A program made the translations under genes and the position numbers. The notes under the pieces are model-generated. The model searched no databases. It had not been told where the DNA came from and saw nothing but the letters and a program-made list of their open reading frames with translations. Shown piece after piece: positions 1 to 7,868 of a stretch of DNA of 44,673 bases (positions are counted from its first letter, which is position 1; each line of letters opens with the position of its first letter). The DNA is taken from the NCBI GenBank assembly GCA_016177915.1, contig JACOUI010000255.1, forward strand, positions 1 to 44,673, given 5' to 3'. The DNA is from Planctomycetia bacterium (GTDB lineage Bacteria; Planctomycetota; Planctomycetia; Pirellulales; S012-138).

Positions 1-214
1 CGATCTGCAGGACGTCGGGCGGGATGGGGAAAAAGGAGCTTTCGGCGAATGCGATGACGAACAGCGCCGGCGTGCCGTAGGGCGTCTCGGCCCAGTGCAG
101 CACCCAGTTGTAGAGCCGGCGAAAGACGTGCGGCCGGCGGGGCTTCGCCTCCTTCGGCGAATCGGGGGCGTGCTCGGGAGGGGAGTCGGGCGGCGACATA
201 AGGGCCTGGTTCAT
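1..214 (-). CDS. YqaA/DedA-like VTT membrane protein (partial, N-terminus)
   Basis: Only the first 71 codons are inside the window; the gene runs off the left edge, so it is absent from the ORF track. The start ATG is at 214-212. A charged, proline-rich cytoplasmic leader of about 30 residues is followed by RRLYNWVLHWAETPYGTPAL and then FVIAFAESSFFPIPPDVL. The AES-FFPIPPDVL signature at the first re-entrant segment is typical of the YqaA branch of the VTT (formerly SNARE-associated, DedA-like) inner membrane family, which is implicated in lipid scrambling or transport. Function here is by family only. It could be called DedA, but the YqaA match looks better. Confidence 0.75.
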   Translation of the reverse strand, partial: MNQALMSPPDSPPEHAPDSPKEAKPRRPHVFRRLYNWVLHWAETPYGTPALFVIAFAESSFFPIPPDVLQI

Positions 215-342
215 CGTTGGCTCCGTGCGCATCCTTGCTGAAGCCGGCTGTTCGCCGCCGGCGCATCGCGCGGCGTGCGCGATGGTGAAATTGTAGAACA
301 CGGCCAAACGACCGGAAATGGCAATCGGGAACGGCGGCAGCA

Positions 343-1191
343 CTACGCCGGCTTCTTGTAATAGCAAAACTGCGCCGCCACCGGCGCCGTCCGCGCCTCC
401 AGCTCTTGCCGCTCCTCGGCCGACAGCGGCTGAAACGCCCGCGCGATCCGGCAGTTCTGCGAGACCTCGTCCGGCGTGAAACAGCCCACGACCGCCAGGC
501 TCACGCCCTCCAGGGACAGGGCGTAGGAAAGCGCCTCCTGCATCGTCAGCCGGCCCGGCCCGATGAGCGCCCCGTGCGCCGCGACCTTCATGGCGATCAC
601 GCCCAAGCCGCGCTGCGCCGCCTCCGGCAGCACGTGCTTGATGAACGACAGGCCGTGCACGTCCGCCGCGTTGAGCGCCACGAGCAGCGTGTCGAAGTCG
701 AAGCGCCGCATCGCCTCCAGCAGAATCTCCGGGTCGTGGTGGCCGGTGATCCCGAGGTATCGCACGCGGCCCTGGGCCTTGGCCTGCGTGAGGGCCTCGA
801 TGGCGCCGCCGCGGCCGAAGATATGGTCCAGGTCGGCGCGGGTCCGCAGGTCGTGAAGCTGCCACAGATCGAGATAGTCCGTGTGCAGGCGCTGCAAGAG
901 GTCGTTGAGCAGACGGAAGGAGCCGGCCCGCGTCCGGTCGTGCGTTTTGGAAGCCAGAAAAACCTCGCGCCGCTTCGTTCCCAGCGCCGCGCCCAGGTAA
1001 TCGAGGCAGCCGTCGTAGGCCGGCGCGCTGTCGAAGTAGTTCACGCCCCGGTCGAGCGCCGCGCGGATCACCGGCACGGCCTCCTCTTCACGCCCATACG
1101 TCCGCAAGACCCCTTCGCCGCCCAGCCCGAAAATCGTGGACTCAAAACCGGTGCGGCCGAGCTTGCGCCGCGGGATCGGATCGCTTGGCAT
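343..1191 (-). CDS. Aldo/keto reductase
   Basis: A 282-residue NADPH-dependent oxidoreductase of the AKR superfamily, predicted cytoplasmic, substrate unknown. The start chosen is the internal Met of MPSDPIPRRKLGRTG, because the 25 residues before it in the ORF track are arginine-rich and unlike the family. Visible landmarks are the N-terminal RKLGRTGFESTIFGLGG strand, the catalytic Asp and Tyr in YFDSAPAYDG, the Lys in ASKTHDR and the His in LWQLHDL, so the D-Y-K-H tetrad is complete. The C-terminal half carries GVIAMKVAAHG and a late helix with VVGCFTPDEV. Length fits the short AKRs. It stands alone between the YqaA-like gene and the DUF1559-like gene. Confidence 0.92.
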   Translation of the reverse strand: MPSDPIPRRKLGRTGFESTIFGLGGEGVLRTYGREEEAVPVIRAALDRGVNYFDSAPAYDGCLDYLGAALGTKRREVFLASKTHDRTRAGSFRLLNDLLQRLHTDYLDLWQLHDLRTRADLDHIFGRGGAIEALTQAKAQGRVRYLGITGHHDPEILLEAMRRFDFDTLLVALNAADVHGLSFIKHVLPEAAQRGLGVIAMKVAAHGALIGPGRLTMQEALSYALSLEGVSLAVVGCFTPDEVSQNCRIARAFQPLSAEERQELEARTAPVAAQFCYYKKPA

Positions 1192-1456
1192 TCCCCACCT
1201 TGTCAAAGCGACGGCAGTCCGGGACCAATAGCGCAGCGGCCGTGCAGAAAAAGCACGGCTCCGCAAACTGGCCCGGAAGATGTACCCCTGATTACGACGT
1301 GTCCGCCGGGGGCGACGGACCGAATCGGCCGCCCGGACCCCGGCAAACGCCGGGGATTATAGCCAGGGCGGCCGCGACGCGCCAAATTTTTCTTGGCGCG
1401 CCGGCCAGCGGGTGTAAGTCCTGCTTTGCGCGCCGTCGATGCGGCTGCCGGCGGTC

Positions 1457-2320
1457 TCACCGGCTCGGCTGGTCGCCGGCGGCCTTCGTGAGCCAGGCCG
1501 TCAGGTCCGTCCCCTGCGGCATTTCCTGCACCGTCCCGTCCCCCAGCCCCACATGGACGCTGTCCTCGTGCAGCGCCGGAATGTCGTCCGAGCCGACGAC
1601 CGGGTTCAGCGTTTCCAGCGACACGTCGCGCGGCTCCAGCCACTTGATGTCCGTCAAGCCCATGTCGATCACGTAGACCGTCGACGCCGGCCCGTCTTTC
1701 ACCTGCGACTTTTTCACCCCCTGGCCCCCCTCGAACGCCGTCTCCGGCCCGACCACCACCACGTAGCTCGTCGTCTTGTTCTCCAGCGACACCGTCCAGG
1801 GGCAGGCATACACGTCGGGCATCTCGGCGAGGAGCTTGCTGTTGTTGGGTCCGTTCCACGGCTCATCCATTCGATACCGGCGGAAGATCTGCTGCTCCTC
1901 TGGTCCCATGTATTCCAGGAGCAGCACGCGCCAACTGTGCATTGGTTTGCCGTCCGGTCCGGCGATGTAGGCGGGCGGCAGGCTGCCGTTGTCGGACTCG
2001 TATTCCTCCATGGCGCGGACGATTTTTTTCAGGTTGGTCTGGCACGTCGCGGCGGCCTCGGCCTTGGACGACATCGAATGGCGCACAAGCACGACGATCG
2101 CGCCGATGCCGCAGGGAAACGCCAGGATGACGCACGCCAAGGTGGCCAGCAGTCCCCAGGGCGGCCGGCGGTGTTTTCGGGCCACCTCGGGCGCGGGCGT
2201 GCCGGGGATAACCACCGTCTGGCCGCAGTTTCGGCAGGGCCCGCGGTCGCCGGCGTATTTCGTCTCGACGCGCGTGGCGATGCCGCAGTGCGGGCATTCG
2301 AAGTAGATGGTGGTGGTCAT
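1457..2320 (-). CDS. DUF1559-like protein with N-terminal zinc ribbon
   Basis: A 287-residue protein built as follows: a zinc ribbon (CPHC at about 9-12 and CRNC at about 29-32), a linker, one membrane helix around 55-80 (GLLATLACVILAFPCGIGAIVV), then a periplasmic domain. That domain begins TCQTNLKKIVRAMEEYESDNGSLPPAY and contains SWRVLLLEYMG and, near the end, a VHVGLGDGTVQ strand. These match the DUF1559/pilin-like planctomycete family, in which the first helix resembles type IV pilin and the C-terminus has an H-x-DG motif. The usual prepilin cleavage site is replaced by the zinc ribbon and internal helix, so this is likely a membrane-anchored variant. Function is unknown. The minus-strand neighbour upstream is a protein kinase. 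Confidence 0.8.
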   Translation of the reverse strand: MTTTIYFECPHCGIATRVETKYAGDRGPCRNCGQTVVIPGTPAPEVARKHRRPPWGLLATLACVILAFPCGIGAIVVLVRHSMSSKAEAAATCQTNLKKIVRAMEEYESDNGSLPPAYIAGPDGKPMHSWRVLLLEYMGPEEQQIFRRYRMDEPWNGPNNSKLLAEMPDVYACPWTVSLENKTTSYVVVVGPETAFEGGQGVKKSQVKDGPASTVYVIDMGLTDIKWLEPRDVSLETLNPVVGSDDIPALHEDSVHVGLGDGTVQEMPQGTDLTAWLTKAAGDQPSR

Positions 2321-2445
2321 CGAGGCCCCCGCGCGCCACGTTCGCCGGCCGGACGGCGCGATTGCCTGGCGGCGCCGCGCGGCTGGCTACTGTCGAGCAA
2401 ATCGCGCGGCGGCGGGGCTGTCAAGCAGTTTGGGCGACGAGAAAA

Positions 2446-3366
2446 CTACCGGTCGGCCAGCAACTCCATCTCCAGCGCCATCAGCCGCCGCACGACCTCG
2501 CGCGCCGTCTGCGGCCGGCGCAGCGGGTCCTTGGCCAGCAGTTGCCGCACCAACAGGGCCAGCTCGCATGGCAGCCACGGACATCGCGCCCGCAACGAGG
2601 GCGCCCGGCCCTCGCGCTGCTGCCGGAGCACCTCGGGCAAGGTCCGGCCCGTGAAGGGCCGCTGGCCCGCGAGCATCTCGTAGAGCATGATCCCGAGGCT
2701 GTAGAGGTCGCTTTGGATGTCGGCCCTGGCCGTCGACTCGCCGGCGGCCAGCGCGCCGACGGCCAATTCCGGGGCCATGTAGAGCGCTGTCCCCAAAAGC
2801 GCAGGCTCGCCGGCCGGCTGCCGGGCCTGCCCCTGGCCGCGCCGCCGGGCGAACTCCAGGTCGATCAGCGTGGCATGCCCCTCGGGCGAGACGACGACGT
2901 TGTCGGGTTTGACGTCGCCGTGCGTCCAGCCGGACTCGTCGAGTGCGGCCAGGGCCTCGGCTATCTGCCGGGCGTAGCACAGCGCCATGGCCGTCGAAAT
3001 GCGGCGCTTGGCGACGTGCACCGTCAGCGTGCGGCCGCTCAGCCGCGGCATGACGAGATAGTATGGAGGCTTGTCGAGGTGGGCCGAGAGCACGGGCACG
3101 AGGTGCGCGTGCGAAACGCTGCGGCCGACCTCCGCCTCGCGCCGCAGCGCCTCGATCGACCACGCGTCGGTCTCGTCGAGCAGGAGCTTGACGACGTACG
3201 AGGGGGGCAGCGTCGGCGGGGAGTGCTCCGGCCGCGCCAGATAAACGCCCGCCCGTCGCCCCCATCCAACCCGCGCCACCGGTTGCCACGGCCCGACGGC
3301 CGCAACGGACGGCGGTCGCTCCGGGCGAGCAATGGCCCTGCGCGGAGTCTGTGTTTGCGTCGTCAT
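2446..3366 (-). CDS. Serine/threonine protein kinase
   Basis: A 306-residue Hanks-type kinase without a membrane segment. The glycine-rich loop is VGWGRRAGVYLA (about 33-44), the ATP lysine is K60 in YVVKLL, the catalytic loop HGDVKPDNVV is at 149-158, the metal Asp lies in IDLEFA (DFG changed to DLE, D169), and APEL closes the activation segment. The catalytic Asp, Lys and Asn are all present, so activity is plausible despite the odd DFG. A GMMLYE-like helix and LLAKDPLRRP complete the C-lobe. A palindromic repeat begins 7 nt upstream of the ATG, leaving no ordinary ribosome-binding site between them. A later start is possible but would cut into the N-lobe. Confidence 0.9.
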   Translation of the reverse strand: MTTQTQTPRRAIARPERPPSVAAVGPWQPVARVGWGRRAGVYLARPEHSPPTLPPSYVVKLLLDETDAWSIEALRREAEVGRSVSHAHLVPVLSAHLDKPPYYLVMPRLSGRTLTVHVAKRRISTAMALCYARQIAEALAALDESGWTHGDVKPDNVVVSPEGHATLIDLEFARRRGQGQARQPAGEPALLGTALYMAPELAVGALAAGESTARADIQSDLYSLGIMLYEMLAGQRPFTGRTLPEVLRQQREGRAPSLRARCPWLPCELALLVRQLLAKDPLRRPQTAREVVRRLMALEMELLADR

Positions 3367-3372
3367 CGAGGC

Positions 3373-3427
3373 GTAGGACGGCCTTTCCAGGCCGTCGTTC
3401 CTTGACGGCCCAGAAGGGCCGTCCTAC
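3373..3427. repeat. Dispersed palindromic repeat, GTAGGACGGCC family, copy 1
   Basis: A 55-nt imperfect palindrome starting GTAGGACGGCCTTTCC and ending GGGCCGTCCTAC. Each half is itself a short hairpin (GGCCTTTCCAGGCC and GGCCCAGAAGGGCC). Copies 2 and 3 are at 6497-6546 and 31509-31564. It sits directly in front of the kinase start codon. Confidence 0.9.
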
Positions 3428-3599
3428 CGAGCAGTTTTGCGGCGGCACCTTGGCCAGCACAGGTTCCATCGGCCGGGGGCAGGGGGGAACTTTTCGGCGG
3501 CGGGAGTGCCGGGGCTGCTCTGCGCCGGCACGTGGAAGAGGATAGCGGTCGCGTGAAGATTGCGGGCGGGCGGCGCCGCCGTACGATGACGAGAAGGGG

Positions 3600-4763
3600 C
3601 TACTCGTCGTAGTCTTCTCGCTGCATCCGCTGCATGCGTTTGAGCGCCTTGCGCTCAGCCTTGCTGAGCCGGCGGGGCGGCTCGGTTTGGGGCGGGTCGG
3701 TGCGCGTCGTGCCGAGGTTGAGCTTCGACGCCAGGCCCGCGGCCGGCTTGGGAGACTCCGACTTCGACTCGAACGGCCGGCTGGCAAGGGGTGCAGGTGC
3801 AGGAGACGAGTTCGGTCTGGACGGCGAGGAGCTCTCGCGCATTTCCGTCGGGCGAATTTCGATGTCCGACTTGCGCCGCTTGGGCTTGTCGGCAAGGGCG
3901 TCGTCGCCGTCCGCAGGCATCTCGTGCTTTACCAACCCCTGGATGTCGCGGATCGTGTACCGCGCGTGCAGGCCCATCGCCAACAGTAGCAACAGGTCCG
4001 CCAGCATCTCCAGGCCCTCTTCGAGCATTACGGCCTGGGCGCCGCGCTGGGGCATGAGCAACTGAAGCTGCGTGACGACGGCGGCCGCGTAGCAACCGCC
4101 CGCCAGGACAAGCGCGCCCGTCGACGACCGGCATTCGCGCATTTCCAGGAGAAGCTGCGAACCCACGACGCCCAGCACCAGGCCGTACGCCATCACCCAC
4201 CACAGCGAGCCGTCGCCCAGCAGGCGCTGGCCGGTGAAGAGCGCCATCATCTCCTTGAATCCCTCGTGCAAGCTGGCCGATTCGTCGAGGCTCATCATGA
4301 ACCAGACGGCGGCGGCAAACAGCCACACGCGGTAGCGGCCCTTGTAGTCGTCCTGGCGGTGCCGGCGGAGCGAGTAGATGAGCAGCGCCACGATTCCGGC
4401 GGCGGCCAGGATCGACGACGAGAAACACGCCCCCAGGCTGCCTTCGCTGTCGAGGTCGAGCGAGGCGATGCGGCCGTCGGAGGCGTTTTTGGACAGCGCC
4501 GGCATCCAGTAGTAGAGAGCTTCAAGGCCGGCCGCGATGAAGAGGCCCAGCGTGAACAGGAGGACGACCGTGCCGATCCGCGCCGGGACCAGGTCGGTCA
4601 CGCGCCGCTGCCGATCGAGGGCCGCGGCCGGCGTGTAGCGCGGCGCGTCGTCGGCGCGCGAAGCGGCCGCCGGCTCGGCGGACCGGCCCTGCGACCCGAC
4701 CACTTCGTCCTGAAGCAGCCGGCGCCGGCGTTCGTCGATCGAACTGGCGTTGCGAAAGTGCAT
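3600..4763 (-). CDS. Multi-pass membrane protein of unknown function
   Basis: A 387-residue protein I do not recognise. After a charged N-terminus of about 60 residues there are about six predicted membrane segments: IGTVVLLFTLGLFIAAGLEA, FSSSILAAAGIVALLIYSL, a segment in YRVWLFAAAVWFMMSL, a segment in LWWVMAYGLVLGVVGSQLLL, ALVLAGGCYAAAVVTQL, and MLADLLLLLAMGL. DESASLHEGFKEM follows the third segment and resembles acidic pockets of some integral-membrane families, but I cannot assign one. The last 120 residues are a hydrophilic Ser/Pro/Lys-rich tail ending in a basic KAERKALKRMQRM stretch, probably cytoplasmic. It is separated from the kinase gene by a repeat. Confidence 0.75.
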   Translation of the reverse strand: MHFRNASSIDERRRRLLQDEVVGSQGRSAEPAAASRADDAPRYTPAAALDRQRRVTDLVPARIGTVVLLFTLGLFIAAGLEALYYWMPALSKNASDGRIASLDLDSEGSLGACFSSSILAAAGIVALLIYSLRRHRQDDYKGRYRVWLFAAAVWFMMSLDESASLHEGFKEMMALFTGQRLLGDGSLWWVMAYGLVLGVVGSQLLLEMRECRSSTGALVLAGGCYAAAVVTQLQLLMPQRGAQAVMLEEGLEMLADLLLLLAMGLHARYTIRDIQGLVKHEMPADGDDALADKPKRRKSDIEIRPTEMRESSSPSRPNSSPAPAPLASRPFESKSESPKPAAGLASKLNLGTTRTDPPQTEPPRRLSKAERKALKRMQRMQREDYDE

Positions 4764-5239
4764 GGCGGCCGCGGATGATACTGGGGCGTCGTGGCGGGCG
4801 CAATAGAGCTTTGAGACGGCCGCGATCCGCTTACGGCGCGGCCGCTTTCGTCATTTCGGCAGGGCGAGGCGCGGCTCTGCATTGGCGGGCGACGGCCGAT
4901 CTCGTCGCCGCCGAGGTTGCATTTTTCCTGGCGGAGTCGTGTCAGGGTTCTCGCGATTCCGTCGAGGTTGCCGGTGCATGCGGCTCAGGCGGTGCTAGCT
5001 TGATCGTCCTCGTACTCGTTCTCGTCCTCGGACTTTGCCGCACCGCGGCAGGGTGGACTTTGCCCTTCGTGCTAGCGCGCATCGGCGGCAATCGAGTACG
5101 AGAACGATTACGAGTACGAGGAGGAAAAGCGGCGGCGCAGGGTAGCGGGAAGCCACATTGACCCCCGCGCCCCCCAGGGATACCCTTCGCCCCGACGGAC
5201 CGCCGGAACAGGGCAGAAAGGCCGATCCAGGGAAGGGTC
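4764..5239. other. Intergenic region with an inverted tandem CGAGTACGA-type repeat
   Basis: No gene is supported in this 476-nt gap between divergent genes, so it should hold both promoters. The main structure is a pair of tandem-like tracts, CGTCCTCGTACTCGTTCTCG at about 5005-5024 and its inverted counterpart CGAGTACGAGAACGATTACG at about 5093-5112, separated by about 70 nt. The right end has GGGAAGGGTC before the ATG at 5240, a good Shine-Dalgarno sequence. Confidence 0.6.
5003..5122. repeat. Inverted repeat of low-complexity CGAGTACGA tracts
   Basis: The left arm (about 5003-5030) and right arm (about 5092-5122) are imperfect inverted copies made of CGAGTACGA/CGAGAACGA units. The loop holds GCTAGCGC, echoing GCTAGCTT just left of the first arm. 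It could fold into a long hairpin in either transcript. Confidence 0.75.
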
Positions 5240-7042
5240 ATGCGGAGACATTTGGCCACGCTTGCGCTCCTTTTGGCCCTGTCGGCGGCCGTGCAAGCAT
5301 GGACGGTTTCGCACGCCGTCGTTCCCGCCCAGGACGTGCTCCGCTTTGTCGCCGCGGCCCGGTCGATCGACCGCGACGGCCTGGCAGGCTATCTGCGACA
5401 GGGCGGCACGCGTCCGCTTTTTCCGGCTTTCGTTTGCGCCGTCAAGCGCTGCGCGGTAGAGCGCTTCTGGGGGCCATGGAACGGCGAGCGGCTCGAATCG
5501 CCGAGCGCCAACGACGATGGCGATATCTCGGAGGGCCAATGGGCTTTCTTTGCCCAGTTTGCGTCGGCCGCCATGCTCGTGCTCTGCCTCGTGCCACTCT
5601 ATTGCCTGCTCCTGCGGATCGTGCGTCCGGCGGCGGCGATCGCCGGCTGCCTCCTGTTTTGCGTACTGGGCGAGGCGGCGCGCCTCGGCGCCGACGGCCT
5701 GGCCGATTCCACGCATCTGTTCTTCTTGGCTTGCGCGGTCGCGGCGCTATTTGCGGGCTGGTCGTCGCGAGGCGCGTCGCGATACTGGCCGGCGTGGTTG
5801 CTTTCGGCCGGCGCGTGCATCGCGCTGGCGGCGATGGCGCGGCGGGAAGCGCTGCTCGTCGTGCCCGTCTGGCTCGTCACGGAAGGCATTCTTCAGCTCC
5901 GCCGCCGCTGGCGCGAGCCGGCGCGGCGGCTCCTTGCGGCGGCCGCGGCGATGGCCCTCGGTTTCGCAGCCGGCGCCTCCCCACTCTGGCTTGCGCCCCC
6001 GGCCGATCCAGTTCAATCGATGTGGATGCTCGCCGCCCGGAATCCCGGCGAATTCGACGCGGCGGATGCCGCCGAGCAGCCCTCGACCCGCGCGTGGAAA
6101 TGGCGCACCGACGCCGGCAAGAAAATGCAATTCCCCAGGAAAGACCCCGCTCAGAGCCTGCGATTCTCGGGCTACACGGCGGCCGCGGAAGCACTGGTCC
6201 ACGACGCCGCCAAGTCGACGGGTTATTTCGGCGCCGTGCTCGCGCCGATTGGGCTATTGTCGTTCTGGCGGAGCCGGAGGACAACCCGCGATTGCGTCCC
6301 CGCAACGCCGGACACGAGTCCCGCGAGCCCGCGCCTGCCGCAGTGCCTGTTCATCGTCCTTTTCGGTCTGGCCTATGGCCTGGCGTGTTTCGGATACGCG
6401 GCTGAAATGGGCTACCTCGCCCCGCGGCATTTGCTCCCGCCGGCGATGCTGCTTTTCGGCTGGATCGGCGCGGGTGCGATCGCCGTGGGTGAGGGTGTAG
6501 GACGGCCTTTCCAGGCCATCGCAACGGCCCGGAAGGGCCACCCTACTATCAGCGGCGCGCTGGCCGTCGTTCTGCTGGCCGCAATCTGCCTTCCGCAAAC
6601 TCTAGAGCCGCTTCATGCCAGCCGCCAGGCGCACGCCGCCGCCGGCCGCTGGCTCGCCGACCACGCCGCCCGCGGCGACGTCGTCCTCGACACGCGCGGC
6701 TGGACTGGGCTGTTTTCCGGATGCCCGACGCACACCTACGACGACGCCAAGACAGTGTTCGCCGACTGGCGGCTGGCCTTTGTGGTGTTGGAGAGTGGCG
6801 AGCTGGCGCACGAAAGCCGCCGCTCGGAGACGCTGCGCACGCTGCTCGCTCACGCCGGGACGCCCGTCGCCGTCTTTCCAGCCTCCGCCTCGTCGCCCCA
6901 CAAGACCGTCGAGGTTTATCGCTGGGATCCAGATCGCTTCGACGAGCGCTTCGCCCGCGGGAAGCGCAAGACCAATGCTCAACTTGTCGGCTTCGGCGCG
7001 TCCGAGGTCGCCGCACCGCTCGAAGATCCGCTCGACCCGTAG
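5240..7042 (+). CDS. GT-C-type membrane glycosyltransferase (ArnT/PMT-like)
   Basis: A 600-residue integral membrane protein. An N-terminal membrane helix is followed by a periplasmic loop with VVPAQDVLRFVAAAR, in the position where ArnT/PMT-like GT-C enzymes carry their catalytic acidic residue. Many hydrophobic segments follow, with RHLLPPAMLLFGW late in the membrane domain and a soluble C-terminal region of about 120 residues. It would transfer a sugar from a polyprenyl-phosphate donor to an envelope acceptor; donor and acceptor cannot be read from sequence. The start is supported by GGAAGGG 6-7 nt upstream. It begins a co-directional unit with a methyltransferase and a phosphodiesterase. 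A dispersed palindromic repeat lies in frame inside it (6497-6546), encoding VGRPFQAIATARKGHPT between two membrane segments. Confidence 0.7.
   Translation: MRRHLATLALLLALSAAVQAWTVSHAVVPAQDVLRFVAAARSIDRDGLAGYLRQGGTRPLFPAFVCAVKRCAVERFWGPWNGERLESPSANDDGDISEGQWAFFAQFASAAMLVLCLVPLYCLLLRIVRPAAAIAGCLLFCVLGEAARLGADGLADSTHLFFLACAVAALFAGWSSRGASRYWPAWLLSAGACIALAAMARREALLVVPVWLVTEGILQLRRRWREPARRLLAAAAAMALGFAAGASPLWLAPPADPVQSMWMLAARNPGEFDAADAAEQPSTRAWKWRTDAGKKMQFPRKDPAQSLRFSGYTAAAEALVHDAAKSTGYFGAVLAPIGLLSFWRSRRTTRDCVPATPDTSPASPRLPQCLFIVLFGLAYGLACFGYAAEMGYLAPRHLLPPAMLLFGWIGAGAIAVGEGVGRPFQAIATARKGHPTISGALAVVLLAAICLPQTLEPLHASRQAHAAAGRWLADHAARGDVVLDTRGWTGLFSGCPTHTYDDAKTVFADWRLAFVVLESGELAHESRRSETLRTLLAHAGTPVAVFPASASSPHKTVEVYRWDPDRFDERFARGKRKTNAQLVGFGASEVAAPLEDPLDP
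6497..6546. repeat. Dispersed palindromic repeat, GTAGGACGGCC family, copy 2 (inside a CDS)
   Basis: A 50-nt copy starting GTAGGACGGCCTTTCCAGGCC and ending GGGCCACCCTAC. Its loop is shorter and it has a few substitutions compared with copies 1 and 3. It is read in frame within the glycosyltransferase gene, in the loop between two predicted membrane helices, and adds no stop. Confidence 0.9.
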
Positions 7043-7077
7043 CCGGCCAAAAACAAATCGCCAACCAACGAAACACG

Positions 7078-7854
7078 ATGCGCGAAAACGTCCGAGCTTT
7101 TGTCGAAACCGCCGCCGAGGCCTTCCGCCTGACGGGTCCCGTCTATGAGTTCGGCGCCTACCAGGTCGATGGCCAGGCCGAGATCGCCGACCTCCGGCCG
7201 GTCTTTCGCGGCCAGCGGTACATCGGCTGCGACGCCCGGCCCGGCCCCGGCGTCGATCGCGTCGAGGACCTTGCGCGGCTGGGCCTGGCCGACAGCGTCG
7301 CCCGCACGATCGTCTGCGTCGACACGCTGGAGCACGTTTTCGACGTCCCCCGCGCGGTCGAAGAGATGATCCGCGTCCTCGCGCCCGGCGGCTATTTGAT
7401 CGTCGCCGCGCCGATGGACTTCCGCATCCATGAGTATCCCGACGACTACTGGCGGTTGACCCCAAGCTGCCTGGCGCGGCTCCTGGCGCCGCTCGACGGC
7501 CTGGTGATCGGCTCGCAGGGCGTGGAAAAATATCCGCACACGGTCCTGGGCGTCGGCTGCAAGGGACCGCTCGACGCGGGATTCGCTCGCCGGGCCGGCG
7601 CGTTCGTCGGCGGCTTCCAGGCCTGGTCGCAGGCCCGCGCCGCCGCCCTGTCTCCCGCCAAGCGCCTCCGCCGCTGGTTCCGCAACCGGTTCCTGGGCAA
7701 AGGCGAGCGCCGCCGCGTCGAACGCTACTTCCAATCGCGGTTTTCCGTCGTCGTCGCCGGCGGCACTCAGGCCGCCGCGGCGGTGCGTCTCGACGCGGGC
7801 ACTCGGCAGGTGGCGCAACCGCGCAGCGCTCGCATTGAATCTCCGACCGCGTAA
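7078..7854 (+). CDS. Class I SAM-dependent methyltransferase
   Basis: A 258-residue predicted cytoplasmic methyltransferase. The ORF track starts 119 codons upstream inside the glycosyltransferase gene; the ATG at 7078, 35 nt after that gene ends, gives a protein that begins like the family. Motif I is degenerate (PVYEFGAYQVDGQ), followed by YIGCDARPGPGVDRVED (acidic end of beta-2), TIVCVDTLEHVFDVPRAVEEM (motif IV with the DTLEHV signature) and LAPGGYLIVAAP. EYPDDYWRLTPSCLARLL is typical of Methyltransf_11/12 proteins in glycan clusters. The target is unknown; the neighbours suggest a sugar or lipid-linked glycan. Confidence 0.85.
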   Translation: MRENVRAFVETAAEAFRLTGPVYEFGAYQVDGQAEIADLRPVFRGQRYIGCDARPGPGVDRVEDLARLGLADSVARTIVCVDTLEHVFDVPRAVEEMIRVLAPGGYLIVAAPMDFRIHEYPDDYWRLTPSCLARLLAPLDGLVIGSQGVEKYPHTVLGVGCKGPLDAGFARRAGAFVGGFQAWSQARAAALSPAKRLRRWFRNRFLGKGERRRVERYFQSRFSVVVAGGTQAAAAVRLDAGTRQVAQPRSARIESPTA

Positions 7855-7868
7855 AAGTCCAACGCCCT

